Positions 52,594 through 61,463 of a stretch of DNA of 64,000 bases are shown here, in pieces. The first letter of the stretch is position 1. Every line of letters starts with the position of its first letter. The notes under the pieces are model-generated. The model was not told where the DNA came from. It searched no databases and worked only from the letters and a program-made list of their open reading frames with translations. Position numbers and translations under genes: made by a program. Source of the DNA: Streptomyces sp. 135 (GTDB taxonomy: Bacteria > Actinomycetota > Actinomycetes > Streptomycetales > Streptomycetaceae); contig NZ_CP075691.1 of NCBI RefSeq assembly GCF_020026305.1, positions 2,418,001 through 2,482,000 on the forward strand. The letters are read 5' to 3'.

Positions 52594-54110
52594 CGGCCGA
52601 GGCCGACCGTGACGTAGCCGCGCCGTCCGTTGTAGAACTTCAGGTGCGGGTTGGCCTTGGTGTAGGTCTCCCAGTTGGCCGGCTTGTCGGCGCCGTCCTT
52701 GCCGCTGGCGATGGACGTGGCGACGATCTCCGTGCCGAGGGTCCTGGAGGCGGGGTCGTCGAAGTCGGCCTTGATGTCGAAGGCGTAGCCGACGTGCACG
52801 TCGCCGGTGAGGACCATGAGGTTCTCCAGGCCCGCCGACTTCGCGCCCGCGAGGACCCGCTTGCGGGAGGCGCGGTAGCCGTCCCAGGCGTCCATGGAGA
52901 GCTTCGCCTGCGCGGTCAGGTCGAGCTTGCGCTGGGAGAAGGTGACCTGCTGCGGGACGACGTTCCACAGGGCGCGCGAGCGGCGCCAGCCGTCGATGAG
53001 CCAGCGCTCCTGGGTGGCGCCGGTGATGGTGCGCTTCGGGTCGTCCGTCTCGGGGCCCGGGGCGTGGGCCTTGTCGCCGTAGGCCTGGTCGGAGCGGTAC
53101 TGCCTGGTGTCGAGGATGTCGAACTGGGCGAGGCGGCCCCAGATCAGGCGCCGGTAGAGCTGCGCGTCGGGGCCCTTCGGCAGCTGCGGGCGGCGCAGCG
53201 GCAGGTTCTCCCAGTACGCGCGGTAGGCGGCGGCGCGGCGCAGCAGGAACTCGGCCGGGGGGTTGCCGTTCTCGTCGATGTCGTCGGCGTAGTTGTTCTC
53301 GGTCTCGTGGTCGTCCCAGGTGACGACGAAGGGGTGCGCGGCGTGGGCGGCACGCAGGTCGGGGTCGGATTTGTAGAGGGCGTACCGCAGGCGGTAGTCC
53401 TCCAGGGTCTGCGTCTCCTTGTTGTAGTGGGCGGGCAGCGTGCGGTCGGTGTAGTTGCGGGCGCCGCCGGTGGCGTTGACCGCGTACTCGTAGAGGTAGT
53501 CGCCGAGGTGGAAGACGACGTCGACGTCGTCCTGCGCCAGGTGCTTGTACGCGGTGAAGTAGCCGTCGTGGTAGGCCTGGCAGGAGACGGCGGCGAGGGT
53601 GAGGGCGGCGGGGCGGCTGCCCGGGGCGGGGGCGGTGCGGGTGCGGCCGGTCTCGCTCACCCAGCTGCCGGCCTTGAAGCGGAAGTAGTAGGTGCGGCCC
53701 GCCTCCAGGTGGTCGACCTCCACGTGCACGGTGTGGTTGAACTCGGGGTGCGCGGTGGTCGTGCCGCGTCTGGCGACGCGCCGGAAGCGGGCGTCGTGGG
53801 CGAGTTCCCAGTGGACGGTGACGCGCTCCTTGGGCAGGCCGCCGCCCGGCTGGTAGGGGGCGGGGGCGAGCCGCGTCCAGAGCAGGACGGAGGAGGGCAG
53901 CGGGTCTCCGGAGGCGACGCCGAGGGTGAAGGGGTCGTCCTTGATGCGGCGGCCGTCCAGCTCGGCGGCGGCCGCGACGCCCTCGGTGGGCAGGTCGGTG
54001 GTGAAGGCGAGCGCGGCGGCGGCGCCCGTGACGGTGAGGAAGCGGCGGCGCCCCACGTGGCGGGCGGCGGCCCGGAGTTCGGGTGAGTGCTGCTGGGCTG
54101 CGAGTGTCAT
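52476..54110 (-). CDS. phoD: alkaline phosphatase D (PhoD) family
   Basis: A 544-residue secreted phosphatase/phosphodiesterase. A Tat signal ([17 protein letters not shown]) precedes the PhoD N-domain ([25 protein letters not shown]) and the metallophosphatase core: [25 protein letters not shown] and [14 protein letters not shown], which carry the Fe/Ca ligands. The conserved C-terminus [19 protein letters not shown] is intact, so the gene is complete. It hydrolyses phosphodiesters such as teichoic acids under phosphate starvation. AGGGGAGGG lies before the ATG, next to an 8-bp hairpin; I see no clear PHO box. Confidence 0.93.
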   Translation of the reverse strand: MTLAAQQHSPELRAAARHVGRRRFLTVTGAAAALAFTTDLPTEGVAAAAELDGRRIKDDPFTLGVASGDPLPSSVLLWTRLAPAPYQPGGGLPKERVTVHWELAHDARFRRVARRGTTTAHPEFNHTVHVEVDHLEAGRTYYFRFKAGSWVSETGRTRTAPAPGSRPAALTLAAVSCQAYHDGYFTAYKHLAQDDVDVVFHLGDYLYEYAVNATGGARNYTDRTLPAHYNKETQTLEDYRLRYALYKSDPDLRAAHAAHPFVVTWDDHETENNYADDIDENGNPPAEFLLRRAAAYRAYWENLPLRRPQLPKGPDAQLYRRLIWGRLAQFDILDTRQYRSDQAYGDKAHAPGPETDDPKRTITGATQERWLIDGWRRSRALWNVVPQQVTFSQRKLDLTAQAKLSMDAWDGYRASRKRVLAGAKSAGLENLMVLTGDVHVGYAFDIKADFDDPASRTLGTEIVATSIASGKDGADKPANWETYTKANPHLKFYNGRRGYVTVGLGRQSARADFKTVSSVTTPGAPIRTAASFVTEAGDPGLRPA

Positions 54111-54118
54111 GTGGCCCT

Positions 54119-54141
54119 CCCCTGACGATTGCTGTCAGGGG
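54119..54141. promoter_or_regulatory. perfect hairpin next to phoD ribosome binding site
   Basis: CCCCTGAC and GTCAGGGG form an 8-bp perfect inverted repeat around 7 bases, ending 9 bases upstream of the phoD ATG. In the phoD mRNA its 3' arm contacts the AGGGGAGGG ribosome binding region, so it could modulate translation or act as an operator. Confidence 0.5.
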
Positions 54142-54243
54142 CATGTAAGTGGCGGGGGACGTCCTTCGCCTGTCACGTACACAACAGCCGTATGGCGGGC
54201 GGATGATGTCCGCGTGGACGGCCCTCCCGTACGCTGCGGGCCC

Positions 54244-55302
54244 ATGAACGCTGAGCGAACTGACCTGCCGGACGCGCCGGAACCCGCCGCGGGGACGGCT
54301 GGTGACCATGCCGCGGAGACCACCGTGAAGGGCGTCGCGACGGCCGCCGTGGTCGCCGGGGCGGACAGCACCGCGGGGCACACGGCGGACAGCGCCGCGC
54401 AGACCACCACAGACAGCACCGTGGAGCCCGCCGCCGACAGCGCCGTGGGGGCCACCGTGGAGGGCGTCGCGACGGCCGCCGTGGTCGCCGAGGCGGAGAG
54501 CGTCGTGGAGACCGCCGTGGAGGAGCTCGTGGAGCCCGCCGCGCCGGAGGATCCGCGGATCGCCGTGGTGACCGGCGCCGGCTCCGGGATCGGCCGTGCC
54601 GTGGCCCTCGAACTGCTCGCCTCCGGCTGGTCGGTGGCGCTCGCGGGCCGCCGCGTGGAAGCCCTGGAGGAGACGGCCTCCCTCGCCTCCGCGCGAGGCG
54701 GCGCCACCTTGTGCGTACGGACCGACGTGGCGCGGCCGGACGACGTGGCGGCGCTCTTCGCCGCCGTACGCGAGCGCTTCGGGCGCCTGGACCTGCTCTT
54801 CAACAACGCCGGTACGTTCGGTCCCGGCGGCGTCCCGGTCGAGGAGCTGCCCTACGACGCCTGGCGCCACGTCGTCGACACCAACCTCAACGGCGCGTTC
54901 CTGTGCGCGCAGGCGGCCTTCCGGCAGATGAAGGAGCAGGAGCCGCGGGGCGGACGGATCATCAACAACGGGTCGATCTCGGCTCACGCCCCGCGCCCGC
55001 ACTCGGTGGCGTACACGGCGACGAAGCACGCGCTGACCGGCCTGACGAAGTCCCTCTCCCTGGACGGGCGCCCGTACCGCATCGCCGTCGGGCAGATCGA
55101 CATCGGCAACGCCGCGACCGACATGACCGCGCGCATGCGGTCCGGGATCCTCCAGGCCAACGGCGAACTGGCGAGCGAGCCGGTGATGGACGTGGCGGAC
55201 GTGGCGCGCACCGTGCGGCACATGGCGGAGCTGCCGCTGGAGGCGAACGTCCAGTTCGCGACGGTCCTCGCGACCAACATGCCGTACGTCGGGCGGGGTT
55301 GA
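54244..55302 (+). CDS. short-chain dehydrogenase/reductase with repeat N-terminus
   Basis: A 352-residue protein. Residues from about 105 form a classical [11 protein letters not shown] at 110-117, NNAG in [11 protein letters not shown], and the YTATK catalytic pair at 257-261. It is probably NAD(P)-dependent on an alcohol or ketone. The first 105 residues are Ala/Thr/Val-rich low complexity with two copies of a [18 protein letters not shown] segment; no domain is recognised there. The ATG at 54244 has no better competitor. The gene is divergent from phoD with 133 bases between starts. Confidence 0.88.
   Translation: MNAERTDLPDAPEPAAGTAGDHAAETTVKGVATAAVVAGADSTAGHTADSAAQTTTDSTVEPAADSAVGATVEGVATAAVVAEAESVVETAVEELVEPAAPEDPRIAVVTGAGSGIGRAVALELLASGWSVALAGRRVEALEETASLASARGGATLCVRTDVARPDDVAALFAAVRERFGRLDLLFNNAGTFGPGGVPVEELPYDAWRHVVDTNLNGAFLCAQAAFRQMKEQEPRGGRIINNGSISAHAPRPHSVAYTATKHALTGLTKSLSLDGRPYRIAVGQIDIGNAATDMTARMRSGILQANGELASEPVMDVADVARTVRHMAELPLEANVQFATVLATNMPYVGRG
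54325..54499. repeat. duplicated segment in SDR N-terminus
   Basis: GGGCGTCGCGACGGCCGCCG and its flanks occur twice, about 135 bases apart, and encode the two [28 protein letters not shown] segments. Confidence 0.7.
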
Positions 55303-55452
55303 CGCCCCGGCGATTCCGCACCGGCGAGGGCGGCGCGCGGCCGGGTACGGGAGATCTCCACAAGTGGAATCAGACGTACCGCCTCAAGGGCGACCGACGG
55401 GCACCGTATGCTCAGCTCCTCTCCACGAGAACTTCACACTTGGAGCACTCCC

Positions 55453-55923
55453 TTGCGCATACGCACCATGGCCCCCGCAGTCCTCGCCGCCACCGCCCTC
55501 TCGGTGTCCCTGCTCGCCGCCTCGCCCGCCTCCGCGGCGACCGCGCGCCACCAGGGCGGGCTGCACCTCGGCTACATCCAGTACGACAGCCCGGGCCGCG
55601 ACACCCGCTCCAACTCCTCGCTGAACGCGGAGTGGGTGAACATCCACAACAGCAGCCGCTCCGCGATCCAGCTCAAGGGCTACAAGCTGAAGGACGACAC
55701 CGGCTACACCTACACCTTCGGCAGCTACAAGATCGGCGCCGGCAAGACCGTCAAGGTCCGCACCGGCAAGGGCACCAACGCCTCCGGCGTGCGCTACTGG
55801 GGCCGCGGCAGCTACGTCTGGAACAACACCTCCGACAAGGCCCGCCTGGTCAAGCCGAGCGGCTCGCTCCAGGACTCCTGCTCCTGGACGCGGAGCGACC
55901 GCGGGACCAAGAACTGCCACTGA
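55453..55923 (+). CDS. small secreted lamin-tail-domain (LTD)-like protein
   Basis: A 156-residue secreted protein. A signal peptide (APAVLAATALSVSLLAASPASA) precedes a beta-rich domain with NAEWVNIHNSSRSAIQLKGYKLKDD, the start of the LTD fold, and RGSYVWNNTSDKARLVKP, which matches the end. Two cysteines near the C-terminus (DSCSW and KNCH) may pair. The TTG at 55453 has GGAG 7 bases upstream; an ATG at 55468 is possible. Secreted LTD proteins in Streptomyces often bind DNA or surfaces; no function is claimed. Confidence 0.8.
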   Translation: MRIRTMAPAVLAATALSVSLLAASPASAATARHQGGLHLGYIQYDSPGRDTRSNSSLNAEWVNIHNSSRSAIQLKGYKLKDDTGYTYTFGSYKIGAGKTVKVRTGKGTNASGVRYWGRGSYVWNNTSDKARLVKPSGSLQDSCSWTRSDRGTKNCH

Positions 55924-56016
55924 CCACCGCCGAGGGGGAAGAGCGGGGCGGCCGGTCCGCGGCGGGCCGGGGGGCCCGCGGGAATGACCCGGGCCGCGGA
56001 GCGGTTGCCCCGCGAC

Positions 56017-56937
56017 ATGACGACGAAGATTCCCGCCGCCCCCTCCCCCGCCGTGCTGCGCTACGCCGCGTTCACGACCGACCCCTCCGGAGGCAATCCG
56101 GCGGGGGTCGTCCTCGACGCGGCCGGGCTCGACGACGCGGCGATGCTCACGATCGCGGCCGACGTCGGGTACAGCGAGACGGCGTTCCTCACCGCCGCCC
56201 GCGACGGCGGCGACGGCGACACCTCTGGGCAGCACTACACCGCGCGGTACTTCAGCCCCAAGGCCGAGGTCCCCTTCTGCGGGCACGCCACCGTCGCGGC
56301 CGCGGTGGCGCTCGCCGAGCGGGACGGCGCCGTGACCGGTGACGGCGAGGAGGCCGCGTACGTCTTCGCGACCCGGGCGGGCACGGTGCCGGTGGCGGTC
56401 TCACGCGCGGCGGGCACCGTGCGGGCCACGCTCACCAGCGTCACCCCGCACGTCGAGGAGGCCGCGCCGGACGACGTGGCCGAGGCGCTCGCCGCGCTCG
56501 GCTGGGCCGCCGACGAGCCGGCCGCCGACCTGCCGCCCCGGATCGCCTTCGCGGGCGCCCGCCATCTGGTCATCGCGGCCGCGACGCGCGCACGGCTCGC
56601 CCGCCTCGACTACGACTTCGCCCGGCTGGAGGCGCTGATGCGACGCCTCGACCTGACGACCGTCCAACTGGTGTGGCGCGCGTCGCGGTACGTCTTCCAC
56701 GCCCGCGATCCGTTCCCGGTGGGCGGGGTCGTGGAGGACCCGGCGACGGGCGCGGCCGCCGCGGCCTTCGGGGCGTACGCCCGTGAACTCGCCCTCGTCC
56801 CGCCCGATTCGGTCCTCACCCTGCACCAGGGCGAGGACATGGGCCGGCCCGGCGTGCTGACGGTGACGCTGCGGGAGGGCGACCGGCGGGTGCGGGTGAG
56901 CGGGGCGGCGGTGCAGATCCCGCCCGCTCAGGCCTGA
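56017..56937 (+). CDS. PhzF-family phenazine-biosynthesis-like isomerase
   Basis: A 306-residue PhzF/DapF-fold protein: LRYAAFTTDPSGGNPAGVVLDAAG, GYSETAFLT with the catalytic Glu, FCGHATVAAAVAL and the late EDPATGAAAAAFGAYA. It is of full family length and has the usual GNPAG loop, unlike the heme-operon copy. It may isomerise or epimerise an acid, but no phenazine genes are nearby. A start at 55984 is also possible. The stop overlaps that of the convergent SnoaL-like gene by ten bases. Confidence 0.88.
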   Translation: MTTKIPAAPSPAVLRYAAFTTDPSGGNPAGVVLDAAGLDDAAMLTIAADVGYSETAFLTAARDGGDGDTSGQHYTARYFSPKAEVPFCGHATVAAAVALAERDGAVTGDGEEAAYVFATRAGTVPVAVSRAAGTVRATLTSVTPHVEEAAPDDVAEALAALGWAADEPAADLPPRIAFAGARHLVIAAATRARLARLDYDFARLEALMRRLDLTTVQLVWRASRYVFHARDPFPVGGVVEDPATGAAAAAFGAYARELALVPPDSVLTLHQGEDMGRPGVLTVTLREGDRRVRVSGAAVQIPPAQA

Positions 56938-57254
56938 CCCGTCTCGAAGCGGGCGATCCTGCCCGCGTCGTCGATGTCGAAGCGCCACTTCGTGCGCATC
57001 TCGCCCCATGCGTCGTTGCGGTAGGTGACGAGCAGCGTGCGGCCGGCGTCCGACTCCGACTCGACGTCCATGTGGCCGTGGGAGGAGAAGACCTCCCGGT
57101 CGGTCCAGTCGTCGATCTCCCGCTCGGCGCCGTCGTCGGACATGGTCGCGCCGGGCGCGAGCAGCGCCTCGAAGGCTTCCTTGTCGTGGGAGTTCACCGC
57201 GGCGACGAAGGCACGGACCACGGGGTCGCCGAGCCGGTTTACCTGAATGCTCAT
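56928..57254 (-). CDS. nuclear transport factor 2-like (SnoaL) protein
   Basis: A 108-residue cone-shaped NTF2-like protein: VVRAFVAAVNSHDKEAFEALLAPGATMSDDG in the helix-loop start and ARIARFETGQ-type C-terminus. The fold hosts ligands or small enzymes; the pocket has Asp and His (SHDKEAF) as possible acid-base residues. The ATG at 57254 is chosen; the longer frame is not conserved. It converges with the PhzF gene. Confidence 0.85.
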   Translation of the reverse strand: MSIQVNRLGDPVVRAFVAAVNSHDKEAFEALLAPGATMSDDGAEREIDDWTDREVFSSHGHMDVESESDAGRTLLVTYRNDAWGEMRTKWRFDIDDAGRIARFETGQA

Positions 57255-57401
57255 GGGCTCACCGTCACACCGGGCCGCACCCGGCGCCACCGGGCGGGCA
57301 GCGGCTCTCACCCGTACGGCCGCGCGGACCGGGTGCCCGGCGCCGGTCCGTCGGACGGTGGAGAAGGACTGTTTCCGCCACCGACGACCCCGGGAGCCCC
57401 G

Positions 57402-57944
57402 ATGACCTGTTCGTGCCTGGACCGACGCGACCTCGGCCTGCTGTTGCTGCGCGCGGGGACCGGAGGAGTGCTCGCCGCCCACGGTGCCCAGAAGCTGTTC
57501 GGCTGGTTCGGCGGCGGCGGCCTGGAGGGCACGGGCGCCTTCATGGAGTCCATCGGCTACGCACCCGGCAAGCGCAACGCCCTGACCGCGGGGCTCGCCG
57601 AGGCGGGCGGCGGCACGCTGCTCGCCCTCGGCCTCGCGACCCCGGCGGCGGGCTCCGCGGCGGCAGGCGCGATGGCGGGCGCCGCCGCCGTGCACGCGCC
57701 GCAGGGCTTCTTCAGCCAGGGCGGCGGCTACGAGTACCCGGCGTTCCTCGGCATGGTCTGCGCGGCCCTCGCCGTCACGGGCCCCGGCCGCTACTCCGTC
57801 GACCACGCGCTCGGCCACTGCCTCAACCGCGCCTGGATGGTGCCGGCGGCGCTCGCCGGGACGGCCGTCGGGGTGCTGGCGACGCTGGCCGCCAGGAAGA
57901 AGGAGGTCCGCGAGCAGAGCGAGGGTGTCCCGCCCGAGGCGTAG
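57402..57944 (+). CDS. DoxX-family membrane protein
   Basis: A 180-residue, four-helix membrane protein. LLLLRAGTGGVLAAHGAQKLFGWFGGGGLEGTGAFME is the DoxX entry block, split over the first helix and loop, and the third helix region (AFLGMVCAALAVTGPGRYSVD) matches. Some DoxX proteins take part in thiosulphate oxidation or membrane redox stress, but the role here is unknown. GGGAG lies 5 bases before the ATG at 57402. The MazG-like gene follows 23 bases later. Confidence 0.88.
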   Translation: MTCSCLDRRDLGLLLLRAGTGGVLAAHGAQKLFGWFGGGGLEGTGAFMESIGYAPGKRNALTAGLAEAGGGTLLALGLATPAAGSAAAGAMAGAAAVHAPQGFFSQGGGYEYPAFLGMVCAALAVTGPGRYSVDHALGHCLNRAWMVPAALAGTAVGVLATLAARKKEVREQSEGVPPEA

Positions 57945-57967
57945 CCCGCCGTGGCAGGCTGCGGGGC

Positions 57968-58339
57968 ATGGACGACCACTCCCGCGAGCACCTGCCGGAC
58001 CCGACGGACTCCCCGGACCTGTGGGACACCATCGACCGGCTGCACGGCTGGCTCGACGCCCACAACGACCGCGCGCCCCAGGAGGCCCTGCTGCTGCGCA
58101 TGCTGAAGCTCTCGGAGGAGGTCGGCGAGGTCGCGCAGGCGGTCATCGGCGCCACCGGCCAGAATCCGCGCAAGGGCACCACCCACACCTGGGACGACGT
58201 CCGGGCCGAGCTGTGCGATGTCGTCGTGACGGCCATGGTGGCGCTGCGCACCCTGACCCCCGACACCCGGGCCGTCCTCACCGCGCACCTGCGGCGGGTG
58301 AGCGAGCGCTCGGAAAACCACGTGCGGGGCGGTAGTTGA
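57968..58339 (+). CDS. MazG-like NTP pyrophosphohydrolase
   Basis: A 123-residue all-alpha protein of the MazG-like family. LLLRMLKLSEEVGEVAQAV contains the first EExxE metal motif, and VRAELCDVVVTAMVAL contains the second ExxD motif. It probably removes non-canonical or signalling NTPs. It starts 23 bases after the DoxX gene, so the two may be cotranscribed, and the methyltransferase gene follows 19 bases later. Confidence 0.88.
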   Translation: MDDHSREHLPDPTDSPDLWDTIDRLHGWLDAHNDRAPQEALLLRMLKLSEEVGEVAQAVIGATGQNPRKGTTHTWDDVRAELCDVVVTAMVALRTLTPDTRAVLTAHLRRVSERSENHVRGGS

Positions 58340-58358
58340 GGCGCTAGCGTCGCCGCCC

Positions 58359-59126
58359 ATGACCACTGACATCGATCACCCGCCGCGGCTCACCCGGCTC
58401 GCCTTCCACGGCCCGCTCTCCGAGGACCGCGCGCGGCGGCTCGTGGACCGGCTCGCGGCGACGGAGCCCCGTACGGTCCTCGACCTGGGCTGCGGCTGGG
58501 GCGAGCTGCTGCTCCGCGTCGTCGGGGCCGTCCCGGGGGCCACCGGCGTCGGTGTGGACATCAAGGCGGAGGATCTGGCACGCGGCCGCGCCGCCGCCGA
58601 GGAGCGCGGCCTGGGCGGCAGGGTCGTCTTCGCCGAGGAGTCGGCCACGGACACCGCGCGCGGCCCGGCCGACGTCGTGCTCTGCCTCGGCGCGAGCCAG
58701 GCCCTCAGCTCCGCCCCGCCGCCCCGCTCGACGGCCGAGGCGCTCCGTGCGCTGCGCGGCCTGGTCACGCCCGGCGGCCGGGTCGTACTGGGTGAGGGCT
58801 TCTGGGAGCGGACGCCCACTCAGGACGAGCTGGCCGCGATGTGGCCGGACGCCCGCACCGACGAGTACCTCTCGCTCGGCGACCTGGTGGACGCGGCGGT
58901 CGAGGCCGGGTTCCGGCCGCTGTGGGTGGAGACGGCGAGCGCCGGGGAGTGGGAGGAGTTCGAGTCCGGCTACCGCTGCGACACCGAGGAGTGGCTCGCC
59001 TCGCACTCCGGACATCCTGCGGCGGCGGAGACACGGGCGCGCGTCGACGCACAGCGTTCCAGCTGGCTGCGCGGCTATCGCGGTGTGCTCGGGCTCGCGT
59101 ATCTCACTTTGGTCCCGGTCGCCTGA
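58359..59126 (+). CDS. class I SAM-dependent methyltransferase
   Basis: A 255-residue Rossmann methyltransferase. VLDLGCGWGELLLRVV is motif I, GVGVDIKAEDLARGRA supplies the acidic loop after strand 2, ADVVLCLGASQAL is motif II and LVTPGGRVVLGEGFW is the post-strand-5 block. The family is like those that modify small molecules in Streptomyces. The substrate is unknown. It follows the MazG-like gene by 19 bases and may belong to the same operon. Confidence 0.88.
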   Translation: MTTDIDHPPRLTRLAFHGPLSEDRARRLVDRLAATEPRTVLDLGCGWGELLLRVVGAVPGATGVGVDIKAEDLARGRAAAEERGLGGRVVFAEESATDTARGPADVVLCLGASQALSSAPPPRSTAEALRALRGLVTPGGRVVLGEGFWERTPTQDELAAMWPDARTDEYLSLGDLVDAAVEAGFRPLWVETASAGEWEEFESGYRCDTEEWLASHSGHPAAAETRARVDAQRSSWLRGYRGVLGLAYLTLVPVA

Positions 59127-59203
59127 GACGGGTTAGGGTCGCGCGGTAACGACGTCACGGAATGCCGCGTACGAACACGCACGAGAAAAAAGGGGGCCGC
59201 ACG

Positions 59204-59746
59204 ATGGGTGCGCGGGTCACGGCGGTCAGCAGCAACGCCACGTACTCCTTCAGCAAGCCGAACCGGGGATGCGTCACGCTGCTCGCCGGGTTCGGCGTCG
59301 AGGGGGACGTGCACGCCGGGGAGAAGGTCAAGCACCGCTTCCGCGTCCGGCAGGACCCGGACCAGCCGAACCTGCGCCAGGTCCACCTCATCCAGGAGGA
59401 GCTCTTCGACGAGCTGGCGGCGGACGGTTTCGCCGTGGCGCCGGGTGAGCTGGGCGAGAACATCACCACGCGCGGCCTCGACCTGCTCGGCCTGCCCACG
59501 GGCGCGCTGCTGCGTATCGGCGGGAGCGCGGTCGTGGAGATCACGGGGCTGCGCAACCCCTGCCGGCAGATCGACGACTTCCGGGCCGGGCTCATGAAGA
59601 AGGTCGTCGGGCGCGACGAGAGCGGCGCCGTCGTCCACCGGGCGGGCGTCATGAGCGTGGTCCACCAGGGCGGCGAGGTCCGCCCCGGTGACGCGATCGA
59701 GGTCGAGCTGCCCGAGGGCCCGCACCGGCCGCTGAAAACCGTCTGA
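59204..59746 (+). CDS. MOSC domain-containing protein
   Basis: A 180-residue protein with a MOSC-type core: GFGVEGDVHAG near residue 30, QVHLIQEELFDELA, GELGENITTRGLDLLGLPTG and VVEITGLRNPCRQID, the last with the conserved cysteine. MOSC proteins may carry sulphur to metal cofactors. The ATG at 59204 follows an AAAAAAGGGGG tract at good spacing. It is convergent with the phosphotransferase gene, with nine bases between. Confidence 0.9.
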   Translation: MGARVTAVSSNATYSFSKPNRGCVTLLAGFGVEGDVHAGEKVKHRFRVRQDPDQPNLRQVHLIQEELFDELAADGFAVAPGELGENITTRGLDLLGLPTGALLRIGGSAVVEITGLRNPCRQIDDFRAGLMKKVVGRDESGAVVHRAGVMSVVHQGGEVRPGDAIEVELPEGPHRPLKTV

Positions 59747-59755
59747 CGCGGCTTC

Positions 59756-60703
59756 CTACGAGAGGTCCTGCCCGAACCAGGTCTCGGCGAGCGCGTCGAG
59801 CGTGGGCTCGGGCGGAGCGGGCAGTTCGCGCAGGTACCAGGGCAGATGGCTGTACACGTGGAGCAGCGTGTACGCGAGGAGTCGGCGCGGATCGTACGTC
59901 GTGCCGTACGCCTTCATGAAGCGCGGGAGCAGCCCCGGCTCGGCGCGGGTGACGAAGAGTCCGACGCCCACGAAGTCGTACGCCCGGTCGCCGATCATGG
60001 CGGGCTCGAAGTCGAGAAGGCCGGTGAGGCGCCATCCGTCGTCGGGGTCGACGACCAGGTGCTGGCGCATGAACTCGGTGTGCAGCAGGGCGGGTCCGTG
60101 CACTTCGCCGGTGCCGGTGGCGGGCAGTGTCACCGAGTCCAGGAAGGCGGGGATCTGCTCCAGCCAGCTCTCGGGCAGTCCCCGCTTGCGCTGCTGCTCC
60201 ACCGCGCCGGCGCGCTGCCCGGCGAGGAAGGTGGCCCAGTCGCCGGGGCCGAGGACGTCGGCGAGCGGTTCGTGGTCGAGGGCGTGCAGCGCGGCGAGGG
60301 CCTGCGCGGCGTCGGTGATGATCCGCTCCCGGTCCGCCCGCGGGATGCGGGGCCAGGCGGTGGCGAGGCCTTCGCCGGGCAGGCGGGACATCAGGACGTA
60401 GCGCCAGCCGTTGACGTACGTGCCGACGTCGTGGAGCTCGGGGGTGGGGACGGGCAGCCTGCCCTGGACGTGGCCGAGCACGCGGGCCTCGGTGACGCAG
60501 TCCCGGGCGTCGAGCGCGGGGAACAGCTTGAGCACGTGCCGGTCACCGATCGCGTAGACGGCCTGTGACCCTTCCGGGTAGCGGGTCAGGGGCGCTCCGC
60601 CCAGGCCGAGCCGCGCGCACAGGTCCTCCGCCCCGGGGCGCATGATCGCGTCGTTGGGGACGACGCGGTCCCATTCCTCGTCCGTGGTCACCTCGGGCAG
60701 CAT
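59756..60703 (-). CDS. aminoglycoside phosphotransferase-like kinase
   Basis: A 315-residue protein of the APH/choline-kinase fold. EGSQAVYAIGDRHVLKLFPAL holds the ATP-binding Lys. The catalytic loop reads LLHTEFMRQHLVVD, with Glu in place of the usual Asp of HGDxxxxN and His in place of the Asn, while LLDFEPAMIGDRAYDF keeps the metal Asp. It may be a kinase with altered chemistry or a pseudokinase. The ATG at 60703 is chosen as upstream frame is not conserved. It converges with the MOSC gene. Confidence 0.8.
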   Translation of the reverse strand: MLPEVTTDEEWDRVVPNDAIMRPGAEDLCARLGLGGAPLTRYPEGSQAVYAIGDRHVLKLFPALDARDCVTEARVLGHVQGRLPVPTPELHDVGTYVNGWRYVLMSRLPGEGLATAWPRIPRADRERIITDAAQALAALHALDHEPLADVLGPGDWATFLAGQRAGAVEQQRKRGLPESWLEQIPAFLDSVTLPATGTGEVHGPALLHTEFMRQHLVVDPDDGWRLTGLLDFEPAMIGDRAYDFVGVGLFVTRAEPGLLPRFMKAYGTTYDPRRLLAYTLLHVYSHLPWYLRELPAPPEPTLDALAETWFGQDLS

Positions 60704-60821
60704 GACAGCACCGTACTGTCGGGCGGAGGGCGGCCGCGAACGATTCTTCGACGCGGCGCCGGTGAACTCGCGTGCGGGCGGCGCCCCTTGCCCGGAGGCG
60801 GGCACCGCCCCGTGTCGCGCG

Positions 60822-61295
60822 TCAGAAGACGAACGGTCCCGGCGACTGCGCCGATGTGGCCTCGCAGGTCACGGTGATGCCGAAGACGACGATCTTCAGG
60901 GATTTCCCCGCGAGGCTGTCGCCCGCGGCGACGGTCCCGGTGAGGGGGCCCGTGGAGACGGGGCTGCCGGCGGGTATGGCCGGGTTGGAGTTGCCGGTGA
61001 ACGCGGTCGTCCCCGAGCCGTTCTTGGTGAGGGTGAGAGTCGAGTCGACGGAGCCCGCTGCCACGTCGATGGGGGCCGTGATCGCCGAGGTGGACACCTC
61101 GATGGTGGCGCTGGTGCCGTTCTGGGCGGCGGTGAGGGTCGCCGTCCCGGAGCCGAACGATCCACAGTCGAACGAGAGGGTGGCGGTCCGGGGCTCCACG
61201 GCACCGGCCGCGGGTGCCATGGCGAGCGCGCCGACGGCGAGTACGCCTGCGCCCAGGACCGAGCCGATGCCTCTGCTGAGCATGTCGTGTCGCAT
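60822..61295 (-). CDS. small secreted protein, hypothetical
   Basis: A 157-residue protein with a signal peptide ending at PAAGAVEP and a beta-rich, Thr/Ser-rich domain with two cysteines (FDCGSFG and TCEATS) that may pair. AAGGCAGG lies before the ATG at 61295. I do not recognise a family. It follows the NRPS gene on the same strand after 168 bases and may be independent. Confidence 0.75.
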   Translation of the reverse strand: MRHDMLSRGIGSVLGAGVLAVGALAMAPAAGAVEPRTATLSFDCGSFGSGTATLTAAQNGTSATIEVSTSAITAPIDVAAGSVDSTLTLTKNGSGTTAFTGNSNPAIPAGSPVSTGPLTGTVAAGDSLAGKSLKIVVFGITVTCEATSAQSPGPFVF

Positions 61296-61463
61296 GGGGG
61301 CCTGCCTTCGTTGGCCTGGAAGGTGGGGGGAGCGATCCCGGCAGCCCGTACGCGTTTTGACGGAGCGTCAGGCGACGGGATCGCGCCCATTGAGGCACAG
61401 GCCACTGGAGGAGACAAGGCAGACCCCCATGATTGTTGACATGTCTCGACCAAATCCGGCCGC

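Noticed and set aside
51910..55221. 1103-codon minus-strand frame over glycosyltransferase, phoD and SDR genes
   Set aside because: A frame shadow; real genes on both strands account for the region.
61358..61370. TGACGGAGCGTCA dyad upstream of the small secreted protein
   Set aside because: Five-base arms only, with no adjoining regulator, so chance is likely in this base composition.
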